From NCBI RefSeq assembly GCF_007745175.1, contig NZ_CP036271.1, positions 2,864,314 to 2,928,313 of the forward strand: 64,000 bases of DNA, read 5' to 3'. A model generated the notes under the pieces. It was not told the origin of the DNA, made no database searches, and saw nothing but the letters and a program-made list of their open reading frames with translations. This document shows positions 1-7,729 of the stretch, piece by piece. The position numbers and the translations under genes were made by a program. Position 1 is the first letter of the stretch. The number at the start of each line of letters is the position of its first letter. This stretch comes from Caulifigura coniformis. Lineage in GTDB: Bacteria; Planctomycetota; Planctomycetia; Planctomycetales; Planctomycetaceae.

Positions 1-28
1 ATTCGTAAGTTCGGGAGACATCGCTACC

Positions 29-295
29 TCAGACGATGTTGATCGCGCCCGTGACGCTGTGATTCCCGGCGGGGCCGGTCGCCTTCAGCTTCACGAAGGC
101 CGTTTGCAGGTCACGCGATACGTAGCCGTCGTTCTGAAGGAACACGATCAACTCGCGCTGGCTCGCGTCGTCGCTCGGCATGCCGTTCTTTCGCAGGATC
201 AAATCCGCAAGCCGAAACGACGGCATCGTGCCGGACTCGGTGTACGTCGAAAGAAAAGAGGTCACAAAATCTGGAAGCACTTCAACACTCCACAC
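29..295 (-). CDS. Small hypothetical protein of the mobile element
   Basis: An 88-residue reading frame from a GTG codon, or 65 residues if the internal ATG at base 226 is used. The C-terminal part (FRLADLILRKNG, RELIVFLQNDGYVSRDLQ) has normal protein composition with mixed charged and hydrophobic residues. I recognise no domain, signal peptide or membrane segment. It follows the sigma-like gene on the same strand after a strong hairpin, so it may be separately transcribed. The GTG start is preferred because the protein-like composition continues upstream of the ATG, but no clear ribosome binding site decides it. Confidence 0.45.
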   Translation of the reverse strand: MWSVEVLPDFVTSFLSTYTESGTMPSFRLADLILRKNGMPSDDASQRELIVFLQNDGYVSRDLQTAFVKLKATGPAGNHSVTGAINIV

Positions 296-360
296 AGGGG
301 TTGCCGGGAGATGCCCGGCGCAGACACAAGGCCGACACGGCCTCGCGAGAGAAAGCAAGG

Positions 361-396
361 CGTCAGCGGACGTGTGACACGAAACGTCCGCTGACG
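361..396. terminator. 13-bp perfect hairpin between the sigma-like gene and the leftmost small gene
   Basis: CGTCAGCGGACGT and its exact reverse complement are separated by 10 bases. It is the only obvious structure in the 270-base gap between the two minus-strand genes. Its position suggests a terminator for the sigma-like operon, although the following tract is only moderately T-rich (CCTTGCTTTCT on the minus strand). An operator is the alternative. Confidence 0.5.
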
Positions 397-566
397 CGGG
401 TCGTCGCAGGGACCGGCGACGATGGGAGAACCCGCCCGTGGGCGGTGACTTGAGAGAGAAAGCCGGGGAGACGCGGCGCAATCCGACCTCAGTCGGCGCT
501 CGCATTGTCCCTCAATAGATGGATACTGCGTTTCGCAATTCTCAGGCTAGAAATCTGCCAAGATTC

Positions 567-1565
567 TCAAGAATCCTGTTTCTCAGCCTTTTTTTCGGCG
601 TCTTGCCATCGGGTTTGAAGGACGGCGAGCCGTGTCACGACCTCATCGACGGGGATCATAAGCCTGACCGCAGTATCTTCGGCCTCATGCCCGCGCAGTT
701 TCGCGTAAACGATGTAGCAATCGTCTCCGTCCAGACACGCCGCGTAGATCGTTTCCCGTAGCTCATAGTCCGCATACGGATGCTGGCGGGCAGACTCTCT
801 ATCAGACCGTCTGACGGCCGCTTTCGAGTCGACTTCAACATTCGCAACGCCGTCGATGCCCATGCGGGAGCGGTCGATTTCCTTATCCGACCACCTTGGT
901 CGCGGGATATGCTTACCCGGTGACTCTTTTCGCCCGGCCTCAACGATCGCGTCCGCAGCCCGGTTCTCGATTTCCTCATTCGACGCCGTGGGATCGGCGG
1001 CGTGCGCCGCCATGATGGCAGCGTGCTTCTCCATCGCGTATTGCCAAACGGAGAACGACATCCCGAAATGCAGGTTGGCCGAGATGTAGTCGAGGATCGC
1101 GTTGTGGACTGCCGTCCAGATATAGCCGCGAGGGTTCTTCCGGGCTGCGGCCTGATACTTCTCCCCCATCTTGTCAACAGCGATGCACAGCGTGGTCAGT
1201 CCTTCGCTGTGCAGTTCATCGGCATGGCGATTGAATGCGTCATTGCTCTGTTTCTTGAGCCATCCCCCGACGATCTCATGGACATAGCCAATCTGTTCCG
1301 TAACAGCGGCTTGGTAGAGCTTCCGACCTGACAGCCTGTCGGCGTCTCGCTCGGCCTGACTCGCGGCCACGAACGTATCAAGGGCCGAAGGCACACCGAA
1401 GCACACCATCTGCGGTTGCGACAGCAAGACGCCCGCCAACGGCGACAACGTAATCGTGACCGGCGTGGACTGCTGCGCTACGTCAGCCCGGCGCTTCAGC
1501 CGTGGCCGGCGCGGCGCAGGGTCGTTGAAGCCGAGAAACCGAACGTCGTGGATTGCCAGTTCCAT
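567..1565 (-). CDS. Sigma-70-like protein of the mobile element
   Basis: A 332-residue soluble protein. The middle (LTTLCIAVDKMGEKY then NPRGYIWTAVHNAILDYI) resembles sigma-70 region 2, where an R/N-P..YI...I.NAI.D pattern is usual. The C-terminal part (YELRETIYAACLDGDDCYIVYAKLRGHEAEDTA) looks like region 4, with an acid-rich helix followed by a recognition helix. The similarity is remote and by eye, so a regulator with a sigma-like fold but another job is possible. Its ATG overlaps the upstream stop codon as TAATG, indicating translational coupling in one operon. Such divergent sigma-like proteins are common cargo of planctomycete integrative elements, which fits the context. Confidence 0.5.
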   Translation of the reverse strand: MELAIHDVRFLGFNDPAPRRPRLKRRADVAQQSTPVTITLSPLAGVLLSQPQMVCFGVPSALDTFVAASQAERDADRLSGRKLYQAAVTEQIGYVHEIVGGWLKKQSNDAFNRHADELHSEGLTTLCIAVDKMGEKYQAAARKNPRGYIWTAVHNAILDYISANLHFGMSFSVWQYAMEKHAAIMAAHAADPTASNEEIENRAADAIVEAGRKESPGKHIPRPRWSDKEIDRSRMGIDGVANVEVDSKAAVRRSDRESARQHPYADYELRETIYAACLDGDDCYIVYAKLRGHEAEDTAVRLMIPVDEVVTRLAVLQTRWQDAEKKAEKQDS

Positions 1566-1918
1566 TACAGTGCCCTTTCAAGCAACAGCGCCCCGCCGAC
1601 GATGTCGACCCGCTTGAGTCTGCCGTTCTTGCCCACGGCGTTGCCCGCCGCATTGATGATGGCCTTCGCGATGTCCTTCGACGGCTTCTCCCGGCACAAC
1701 TGAAGGGCGACATCGCGAATCACGTCGTCGTCATCCAGCCTGCCCAGTTCCGTCAGCAGAGTCGGCTTCCACCTCAACCAGTCGCAGTCCAGCCCGTCGA
1801 TGACGTGAAGCGTTCGGTCTCGGTAGTGGTAGTTCTGGTAGGTCCGCATCGTGAGGCCGTCGCCATAGGCGGCCTTCAGGTGGTCTAACTCGGATGCGGT
1901 GAGAACTCGTTGTCGCAT
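1565..1918 (-). CDS. Hypothetical protein coupled to the sigma-like gene
   Basis: A 117-residue protein starting at MRQRVLTASELDHL; the frame is open further upstream, but that extension is arginine- and proline-rich without protein character, so the internal ATG is preferred. It shows a Trp/Tyr-rich middle (YQNYHYRDRTLHVIDGLDCDWLRW) and a helical acidic stretch. No family recognised. Its stop overlaps the ATG of the sigma-like gene by one base, so the two are probably made in fixed ratio and act together. Confidence 0.6.
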   Translation of the reverse strand: MRQRVLTASELDHLKAAYGDGLTMRTYQNYHYRDRTLHVIDGLDCDWLRWKPTLLTELGRLDDDDVIRDVALQLCREKPSKDIAKAIINAAGNAVGKNGRLKRVDIVGGALLLERAL

Positions 1919-2228
1919 GGGTGCCTCAATTGGAAACGGCGATTCCGTCCCCTCTGGCGAGCGGCGTGCCACGGCGTAAGTCCAATCGCCACGTCGAAGG
2001 TGTTGCGAGCCGGCAACATTCGCGTTGCCGAAACGCCACCTGATGACAAATGCCGCGTCACCCCTACTGCGAGCCGGGCCGTCGCAGCGCATACGGCATC
2101 CAGTCTGCCGTTACCGGTTGTGCCGGTGGTGCCGTTTGGATTGACCCTCCCACCGGGGTCGGTCGTACTGGACGTGCAGACTGTGAGGATTGAGAGGTGA
2201 CGAGCAGAGCTTCGATCGACTCGCGATC

Positions 2229-2369
2229 ATGGCTCGCAGGACCATCAATCCAGTCGCTCAGAAACAGCCCTTCGCGATGCCCAACCTCAGAGGGCTGGCG
2301 TGGTACGGGCAAGCCTCTGGTAGCTCGCGGGCGGGGCTGTTGTGGACCGGCGAGATGCCGTCAGCGTGA
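2229..2369 (+). CDS. Possible 46-residue protein
   Basis: An ATG frame beginning MARRTINPVAQKQP with about 78 percent G or C at third positions, as expected for coding DNA here. No good ribosome binding site precedes it, and a minus-strand frame (2064-2312, TTG start) covers the same bases. Neither can be preferred with certainty. The 1919-3062 stretch otherwise looks non-coding and repeat-rich. Confidence 0.3.
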   Translation: MARRTINPVAQKQPFAMPNLRGLAWYGQASGSSRAGLLWTGEMPSA

Positions 2370-2405
2370 GGCCAGCAAGCGGCTGAGAGCGGTCGGCCGA
2401 CACCA

Positions 2406-2420
2406 CTGAACATTGTTCAG
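2406..2420. promoter_or_regulatory. 15-bp operator-like palindrome
   Basis: CTGAACATTGTTCAG is a perfect palindrome around a central T. It lies in non-coding DNA of the mobile element and has the size of a dimeric repressor site. No partner regulator is identified; the HTH proteins of the same element are candidates. Confidence 0.4.
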
Positions 2421-2596
2421 TTCCGCGTCGTCCCGATACCGACGACACCCGCGCCGGTGGGCATCGGCAATAGGAGTCCTTCAATGATGAGTTGCCGCAA
2501 GCAATTTACATTAAACGACTTGCGCTAATAAACAGCCACGAAGGTCGAATTGCAGTGCTCCGTTTGCGAGAAACGGTGCAATCGACCAAGGTCCGG

Positions 2597-2667
2597 TTGT
2601 GACGATTGTAGGGTCTGGGAGGGTTGTGACGGTCGCACCGGCTATGCCGTTCGTAGTCATTGTGACG
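2597..2667 (+). repeat. Three direct repeats of TTGTGACG
   Basis: The octamer occurs at 2597, 2624 and 2660 in one orientation, spaced 27 and 36 bases, close to two or three helical turns. The first two copies share the longer GGTTGTGACG. This resembles iterons or arm-type recombinase sites more than chance, but no initiator gene is visible. Confidence 0.4.
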
Positions 2668-2735
2668 ACACTGCGGTCAGAGCAGGGTCACGCATGTTTC
2701 AACCGCACGCGAGAAAGACGGGAGGTTGGACTCCA

Positions 2736-3028
2736 CTCCACCACCCGACGCGGCGGGTGGAGCATGGTGGAGCGAGGTTGGCGATCGCCATTCGCCACAA
2801 CGTGATGCCACAAAATGTTTTGCAGAAAACGTAGGCCAATGGTGGTGGTGTTTCAGGGGGTTCCTCTTCTCCCATACTTTTTTTGATGCTGATTTCATTT
2901 TTCCATCACGGAAAAACATAGAAAATGACACCACCACCACCACCATAACACCAAGTACGCATTTTACCTCGCCGAACGCGATTTTGAGCGGTCAGCCGCT
3001 CCACCAATGGTGGAGTTTCCACTCCACC
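2736..3028. repeat. Cluster of CTCCACC / GGTGGAG inverted motifs and CCA/TGG triplet runs
   Basis: Three CTCCACC copies (2736, 2999, 3022) and three GGTGGAG copies (2756, 2766, 3009) lie in 293 bp. Two of them form the perfect palindrome CTCCACCAATGGTGGAG at 2999-3015. A run of GGT triplets near 2839 is complementary to a run of CCA triplets near 2931, giving a possible large hairpin. The gap holds no convincing gene. Function unknown; an origin, a regulator landing pad or a structured RNA are possible. Confidence 0.5.
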
Positions 3029-3062
3029 TTTCAACGCGGCTCGCAGCCGCCGGGCATCTGTC

Positions 3063-3461
3063 ATGTGGAAACCGAAGCCGGGTACTCGCCGCCGAAAGGC
3101 GAACGTCAAACGGGCCGTCGAAGCAATCCTGCCGCTCGACATCGACGTGAAGCTGAAGCGGCGGTTGCTGGACGCCTGCATCTGGCGGCGCACTGAACTG
3201 TCGGGCAAGCATGCGCTCCGCTACGTCTCGGTCGCCGCCCGTGATCTCCCGCCCGGCTGCATTCACGAACACGTCTTCACGCGGAAGCGGCTCATTGATG
3301 ACCTGATGGCCGGCAAGCCGGTCGGCGCGGTTCTCAAGCGGGCCATCGCATGCGTCGTCACCGGCGAGGAACACACCCGCCTGAAAGATGGTAACGGCTG
3401 GAAGCGGTACAGAGAGGCCGGCATCAAGGTCTACGACCGGAAGACGGGGAAGGTCCGGTGA
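3063..3461 (+). CDS. Conserved-looking hypothetical protein
   Basis: A 132-residue basic protein. The second half (HEHVFTRKRLIDDLMAGKP then ACVVTGEEHTRLKDGNGWKRY) has the density of conserved-looking charged and aromatic residues seen in families that bind nucleic acid or cofactors. It recalls short uncharacterised proteins with an E-H-V...CVVT..EH pattern, but I cannot name a family. The basic N-terminus (MWKPKPGTRRRKANVKRA) may contact DNA. It follows the repeat-rich non-coding stretch directly, so its promoter probably lies among those repeats. Confidence 0.6.
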   Translation: MWKPKPGTRRRKANVKRAVEAILPLDIDVKLKRRLLDACIWRRTELSGKHALRYVSVAARDLPPGCIHEHVFTRKRLIDDLMAGKPVGAVLKRAIACVVTGEEHTRLKDGNGWKRYREAGIKVYDRKTGKVR

Positions 3462-3609
3462 ACGTGGCGCGCCAATCGTGACGACACGTTGCTTGTCGAC
3501 CGCGCTGCCGCTGTCGAACGGCATCAACTATTGTCGTAAGTCCAAGCGGATCGTGTTGGCATGCTGGCTGCGTGTGGGCCGGGAGCATTGTTTCCAATTG
3601 AGGCCAGCC

Positions 3610-3960
3610 ATGATCTTCTACCACCGCACCCACGCTGCCGACGCCATCCTCGCCAAAGGGTTCCGCAACGGCCTCGCCACCTACGCCACCGGCCGGCCAT
3701 TCAGCGGCGTCTGGCTTTCGGATGTCCCACTTGGCTATGGACAGGGCCTAGCGTGGGACTTCGACATGGAAACCAGCCAGTTGCTCACGGTGGAAATGCC
3801 GCTGGAACTGGTCGCGAAGTATGAGTGGGTCGAGATACTGACGCCGAAGCAAGAGGCGATCTACGGCGGCATCCCGCGCGGCTATCGGGAATGGCTCATC
3901 CCTGCAAAGCTCGTCAACCGGTTCGCTGTGAAGCTGATCCCCGAACCCGAACTTGTCTGA
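3610..3960 (+). CDS. Small protein with ADP-ribosyltransferase-like N-terminal pattern
   Basis: A 116-residue protein from an in-frame ATG; the longer upstream frame has no protein character. The start IFYHRTHAADAILAKGF and GVWLSDVPL follow the H-x-T ... A..IL..GF ... G-(I/V)-(Y/W)-L-S layout of ART-fold proteins such as DarT, with Trp where Tyr is usual. No confident catalytic Glu can be assigned. The assignment is inference from a short pattern; it may equally be a non-enzymatic protein of unknown role. A good hairpin terminator follows the stop codon. Confidence 0.5.
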   Translation: MIFYHRTHAADAILAKGFRNGLATYATGRPFSGVWLSDVPLGYGQGLAWDFDMETSQLLTVEMPLELVAKYEWVEILTPKQEAIYGGIPRGYREWLIPAKLVNRFAVKLIPEPELV

Positions 3961-3992
3961 ACCTCAACCCCTTGGATCGTGTCCAAGGTGCG

Positions 3993-4024
3993 GCCCGGCC
4001 GTTTGTCTTCGCGGCCGGGCTTTT
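3993..4024 (+). terminator. Intrinsic terminator
   Basis: GCCCGGCCG and its exact reverse complement flank a 10-base loop and are followed by TTTTC. It closes the transcript of the preceding small gene and insulates the restriction module. Confidence 0.7.
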
Positions 4025-4126
4025 CTATGCGCTGATACCTGCGGGTACGTTCTGCGCATTTAAGGGTTAGGCAGTCTCTGCGGCTTGATCGACGCCGGTG
4101 CGTCTCAGCCATGCGTTGCTGCCGAT

Positions 4127-4146
4127 AGTCACACGGCGATGTGACT
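4127..4146. promoter_or_regulatory. C-box-like operator of the restriction module
   Basis: AGTCACA and TGTGACT form a perfect inverted repeat with a 6-base spacer, 44 bases before the controller ATG. Controller proteins of restriction systems bind paired symmetric sites just upstream of their own gene, often containing AGTC/GACT, and this matches in position and symmetry. Assignment rests on that analogy. Confidence 0.5.
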
Positions 4147-4189
4147 CTCTGTCCGTGGACCCTTTGTCTGCACTGCTGAAGATTCGCTG

Positions 4190-4429
4190 ATGGCCCGTGT
4201 GACGGCATTGCAGCACTTCGGCACGGTGATTCGCGAGCGCCGCGAGGAGTTGCGACTCACCCAAGAAGAGCTTGCCGGGCAAACGGGCTTTGACCGGACC
4301 TACATCAGTTTGATCGAGCGCGGGCGGCGCAATCTCTCGTTGCTGAACATCTGCAAGTTTGCAGTAGCTCTCAGGACTACGCCCTCTGCGCTGCTGAAGG
4401 GCGTTCCCTATGGCGCTGACTCCGATTGA
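4190..4429 (+). CDS. XRE-family HTH controller protein of the restriction system
   Basis: A 79-residue protein consisting almost entirely of an HTH_3 domain (residues 7-62): VIRERREELRLTQEELAG is the first helix pair and GFDRTYISLIERGRRN the recognition helix. Size, composition and position immediately before a restriction endonuclease are those of C proteins, which bind DNA as dimers and delay endonuclease synthesis until methylation is in place. The gene overlaps the endonuclease start by 20 bases, so the two are co-transcribed. The palindrome upstream is its likely autoregulatory site. Confidence 0.8.
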   Translation: MARVTALQHFGTVIRERREELRLTQEELAGQTGFDRTYISLIERGRRNLSLLNICKFAVALRTTPSALLKGVPYGADSD

Positions 4430-5393
4430 CGAGATTCATGCGGCGCAGATTGCGGCCGGGACGATCGGCCGGACCAAAGGGCATGAGTTTGAGGCGAAGT
4501 TATCTGCCGATCTGAATCAGCTTGCCGCGATTCCTGACGTTGAGCCGGTGAAGGGCGAGCAACGGCATTTGAAAGTCGGTCATCCCGATCGCGAATTGGT
4601 CCGATACATCCTTCGGTCCAAGGGATTGAAGGGAGTCAAAAACATCCGTGCGGCTTGGCTCGGCGGACTTGCCACATTCAAAAAGGGGGATGTTGTAAAA
4701 TCGAAGAGCGGCATCGTCGTCAAACGGTCGAAGAGCGACATCCTTTTGGAGATTTCTCACAGCGGCGGCGTGGACAACATCGGCGTATCTGTGAAAACGT
4801 GCCACAACAAGACGCCGACGAACGATCAGCTTTACTGCACCACGGCGCAAGCGTTCGCGAATCTGCTTCGCAACAACAAGATTCCCGTTTCAGATGCGGC
4901 AGAGCGGGCGCTGCGGATGTTCTGCGGCGACCCCGGCTTTCGCCCTTGCGATGACGCGAGTACGCCGAAGGACCGAGTGTGCTCAAACGAACGGTGGTTC
5001 TATGACGAACTGCCACAGACGGAACGAAACGAGTTCCAGTCGATCTTCAGCAAGTACCAACGCGAGATTTCGACCATTCTTCTGCAAAAGGCGTATCCAG
5101 AGGACGACCCGCACGCGCCCGAATTCCTGTTACATCAGACGGTCGCGTTCAGCGACATAGCCAAGTGCGAATGTGCGATCTTCCGGATGGATGAACTTGT
5201 GGACCAGTCGTGCAAACGGAGCGGCTTTTCGACGGCTTCCTATACCGTCAAGAAAGGTCGATTCAAGAGCAGCGTCCCACACCTCGCGCCGCGATTCGGT
5301 TTCATCCAGTTCCAACGTCTGGGCAACAAGCAGAATGCAACACAGCTTCAATTCAACTTGGAGGCGGGTTACTTCTACAAACTGTCGGAGTAG
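4410..5393 (+). CDS. Type II restriction endonuclease
   Basis: A 327-residue soluble protein. GHEFEAKLSADLN near residue 24 is a typical first helix with the conserved Glu; KSDILLE (Asp110) followed by IGVSVKT (Lys129) fits a PD-(D/E)xK core in which Asp and Lys bind metal and activate water. I cannot assign an isoschizomer family or recognition site. It lies between the controller gene and a convergent cytosine-5 methyltransferase, overlapping the latter by 19 bases, and that arrangement is the strongest evidence for function. No truncation is evident. It would cut unmethylated DNA at the site protected by the neighbouring methylase. Confidence 0.75.
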   Translation: MALTPIDEIHAAQIAAGTIGRTKGHEFEAKLSADLNQLAAIPDVEPVKGEQRHLKVGHPDRELVRYILRSKGLKGVKNIRAAWLGGLATFKKGDVVKSKSGIVVKRSKSDILLEISHSGGVDNIGVSVKTCHNKTPTNDQLYCTTAQAFANLLRNNKIPVSDAAERALRMFCGDPGFRPCDDASTPKDRVCSNERWFYDELPQTERNEFQSIFSKYQREISTILLQKAYPEDDPHAPEFLLHQTVAFSDIAKCECAIFRMDELVDQSCKRSGFSTASYTVKKGRFKSSVPHLAPRFGFIQFQRLGNKQNATQLQFNLEAGYFYKLSE

Positions 5394-6841
5394 GCCAGTT
5401 GTCGGGCTTGCTTGCGCGGCGCGGCCGACCGTTTCTGATCCAGCAGTTCTGAAACCACATGCTGTGCGATTGAGCGGGCCAAAAGCGGTGGAACGGCGTT
5501 GCCGATCGCAGTACGGATGTCACTCAACGATCCACAGAGTTGGAAATCGTCGGGGAACGTCTGGCACCGAAGTGCCTCGCGGATGGTAAGCGATCTCGTA
5601 TTTGTCGGATGCACGGTTCGACATCCGGAGATCATTCCGAAAGTCGTCCCGATCGTAGACGACGGCTCATCCCACCGCAGTCGTTTGTACGTCGTGTTGT
5701 AGCCTGACGGGGGACGCTTTTTCGGATCGACATTGTTGTGAGCGCTCTCGCCTTCCGGCACGTCCTTCAGCCACTCGATAACGTGTGGCGGATGGTCCAC
5801 TGCAAAGTGATACGGGTCGCTGCCAGACCGCTCACCCGATTCCAATGCTTCAAGATCACCAGCGGCATCACGAAACGTCGCATACGGAGCGCGACCCGGA
5901 TCAAACAAGGTTGCTTCTGTTGCAGGTCCATGTGTGGGTAGCGGAAAGGTCGGGGACTGGCCGGCCGGGCCGCCCGTCCGCACGCCGATCATAAACAGCC
6001 GTTCTCGCGATTGTGGAACGCCGTAGTCTTGAGCGTTAAGCGGTGCGAACGCGCAACGATAGCCTGCTGAATCGAAGGCGCGTTGAATGTGCTCGGTCAC
6101 TCGACGCCCATCGGGAGCTTTCATCGAAGTCAACAGTCGAACATTTTCGAGGACTACGACGGCAGGCTTGAGCACCTCTGCGATGTTGGCGAACGACTGA
6201 AACAACTGATTACGAGGATCAAAGGTGTTTCGCTTCCCGGCCAGACTAAACCCTTGGCATGGCGGGCCACCGAATAAGACATCGACCTTGCCGAAGTGTG
6301 CCGCCCACTGTTGCACGTCGTCCCGCGATATCTCGCGAACATCCGCGCCAAGGCACAGCGTCCCCGGAAAGTTCCGTTGGTAGATGTCGCGTGCGGACGC
6401 CTCAAGCTCTACGAATCCAACAACGTCGACGCCCGCTTGCCGGAAACCGAGAGACATACCACCGCAGCCGGCAAAGAGGCCGATCCCGCTCAGCCGCGAA
6501 TGCTCGCGCTGAGCCAGCTTTGTGAAATCGGGTTTGGGAAGGACGGCGTTGATTGGGCAGGGCTTGTCCGCAGAAAAGACCTTCGGCGCGACTGGCTCGC
6601 GGCGTTCGATTCGCCGTCTCGAACGCGGTCGAATCCCTTTCGGCAGCGTTCCATCGGCAAGGTGCCGATCGAATTCGGCGAATACCGATCGGACTTTCTC
6701 TGCCATGACTGGGGACGGCGTTGCCCGTTCCGTCTCCCATTGGGACAGCTTCGGTTGGGCAACATTAAGCAGTCGGGCCAGATTCGCCTGGCTCAACCCT
6801 CGCGCGTCTCGCTCGTCTCGAATCCAGCTTCCACCACTCAT
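5375..6841 (-). CDS. DNA (cytosine-5) methyltransferase with N-terminal HTH
   Basis: A 488-residue enzyme transferring methyl from S-adenosylmethionine to cytosine C5. Motif I is FAGCGG (about residue 123), motif IV GPPCQGFS with the catalytic Cys near 195, motif VI ENV (232), motif VIII QSRERLF (277) and motif X GNAVPP (447); a variable target-recognition segment lies between VIII and the C-terminal motifs. Residues 7-45 form an XRE-type HTH (RGLSQANLARLLNV), an extra DNA-binding module known in some methylases that repress their own gene. The ATG chosen has GGAG seven bases upstream; the frame extends 15 codons further without a good site. It protects DNA from the convergent endonuclease. 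Confidence 0.92.
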   Translation of the reverse strand: MSGGSWIRDERDARGLSQANLARLLNVAQPKLSQWETERATPSPVMAEKVRSVFAEFDRHLADGTLPKGIRPRSRRRIERREPVAPKVFSADKPCPINAVLPKPDFTKLAQREHSRLSGIGLFAGCGGMSLGFRQAGVDVVGFVELEASARDIYQRNFPGTLCLGADVREISRDDVQQWAAHFGKVDVLFGGPPCQGFSLAGKRNTFDPRNQLFQSFANIAEVLKPAVVVLENVRLLTSMKAPDGRRVTEHIQRAFDSAGYRCAFAPLNAQDYGVPQSRERLFMIGVRTGGPAGQSPTFPLPTHGPATEATLFDPGRAPYATFRDAAGDLEALESGERSGSDPYHFAVDHPPHVIEWLKDVPEGESAHNNVDPKKRPPSGYNTTYKRLRWDEPSSTIGTTFGMISGCRTVHPTNTRSLTIREALRCQTFPDDFQLCGSLSDIRTAIGNAVPPLLARSIAQHVVSELLDQKRSAAPRKQARQLAYSDSL

Positions 6842-6955
6842 CCGTCGCTCCGTTTCGAGCCAGCACGATACGCCGCGATACGTCAAAGTGCCACCTTATA
6901 GCCGACGCCCGACTTGCAGACAATGAGTCACACTGTTGGTGTCCCTGCGCACGAA

Positions 6956-6980
6956 AAACCCCGCCGCTAGGACGGGGTTT
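6956..6980 (-). terminator. Hairpin with T-tract on the minus strand
   Basis: AAACCCCG and CGGGGTTT are separated by 9 bases, with further T residues on the minus side. It stands in the 340-base gap between the methylase and the HNH gene, where a 7-bp GACGCTC/GAGCGTC repeat (6982-7019) is the only other structure. It would stop minus-strand transcripts arriving from the recombinase side. Confidence 0.5.
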
Positions 6981-7184
6981 CGACGCTCAACCGGGGCGGG
7001 CTAAAACCACGGGAGCGTCCGACCGAATTCTACGTTAGTGCTTCGGAATCGGCCAGAATCCGACGCTTTGCTGGGCGCAAGATCACGGTTTAAGCGGTTT
7101 CGTGACGCCTGAAGCCGGCAAGGGCACGGTTGGACGAAATCAGCGGCCCGATATGCTGGCGAGTGCATCCGCAGAGGCAGACTG

Positions 7185-7583
7185 ATGGAAAAGTGGTGGA
7201 TCGAGGCTCAGTTGCGCGACGGTGGGCGATGCGTCTACTGCGGGTTAGACCTGTATGCGACGTTCGGCCTCTACTACAGCACGCAAGGCGACCATTTGAT
7301 TCCGAGAAGCACGCTTCGGCAGCCCGAACTCGCCGATGTGCTGCGGAATCACGATGTCTTTCGTGGCGGCCCGGTTCGATACAACAGCGTCAGCAATTGC
7401 GTGACCACCTGCGTGTTCTGCAACCAGCACAAGGGCAAGGCGCTCCCTGACGGCTGGGAACGAATGACCCGCGAGGAACTGATTGACTGGAATCGTCGCG
7501 AGCTTGCAACGGTTCGATCTTCGCATGAACGCGAGTACGAACGCAGAGTTGCCGTTCTCGCCTCGCGTCAGCAGCCGTCCTGA
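7185..7583 (+). CDS. HNH endonuclease
   Basis: A 132-residue protein with a zinc-stabilised HNH fold: the first knuckle CVYC (16-19), the catalytic QGDHLIPRS (Asp36-His37), Asn70/Asn71 in the middle and the second knuckle CVFCNQHKG (76-84) with the metal-binding Asn. Stand-alone HNH nucleases of this size occur in mobile elements as homing-type or defence nucleases; whether it belongs to the restriction module cannot be told. It is oriented away from the methylase and toward the recombinase operon, and ends just before a GC-rich hairpin. Confidence 0.85.
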   Translation: MEKWWIEAQLRDGGRCVYCGLDLYATFGLYYSTQGDHLIPRSTLRQPELADVLRNHDVFRGGPVRYNSVSNCVTTCVFCNQHKGKALPDGWERMTREELIDWNRRELATVRSSHEREYERRVAVLASRQQPS

Positions 7584-7590
7584 AAGCAAA

Positions 7591-7611
7591 GCCCGGCGAT
7601 TTCCGCCGGGC
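7591..7611. terminator. Bidirectional hairpin between convergent genes
   Basis: GCCCGGCG and CGCCGGGC flank a 5-base loop. The minus-strand side continues CTTTGCTTT, so it can end the recombinase operon as well as the HNH gene that converges on it. Confidence 0.6.
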
Positions 7612-7615
7612 GTTG

Positions 7616-7729
7616 TCATTCGATGATTTCAGTTGCGATGTCGTCCGTCGAGTCGTCCAGTGCTGACGACGGCCAGCGCCGGCAGGCCAGCCAAACGACG
7701 GCGACGGCCGCTAGGATGAGCCACGTCAC
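7616..7729 (-). CDS. 37-residue single-span membrane protein
   Basis: The frame begins at a GTG that overlaps the upstream stop as GTGA and encodes VTWLILAAVAVVWLACRRW followed by an acidic tail (DDSTDDIATEIIE). It has one hydrophobic helix of about 15 residues, then Arg-Arg, which predicts N-out/C-in insertion, with a charged cytoplasmic tail. GAGGA lies 12 bases before the GTG. The four-base overlap, shared by both junctions of this operon, supports real translation despite the small size. Function unknown; small phage-type holin or regulator peptides look similar. Confidence 0.55.
   Translation of the reverse strand: MTWLILAAVAVVWLACRRWPSSALDDSTDDIATEIIE

Noticed and set aside
2064-2312. 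82-codon minus-strand frame with TTG start
   Set aside because: No ribosome binding site or family, and a competing plus-strand frame covers the same bases; too uncertain to list as a gene.
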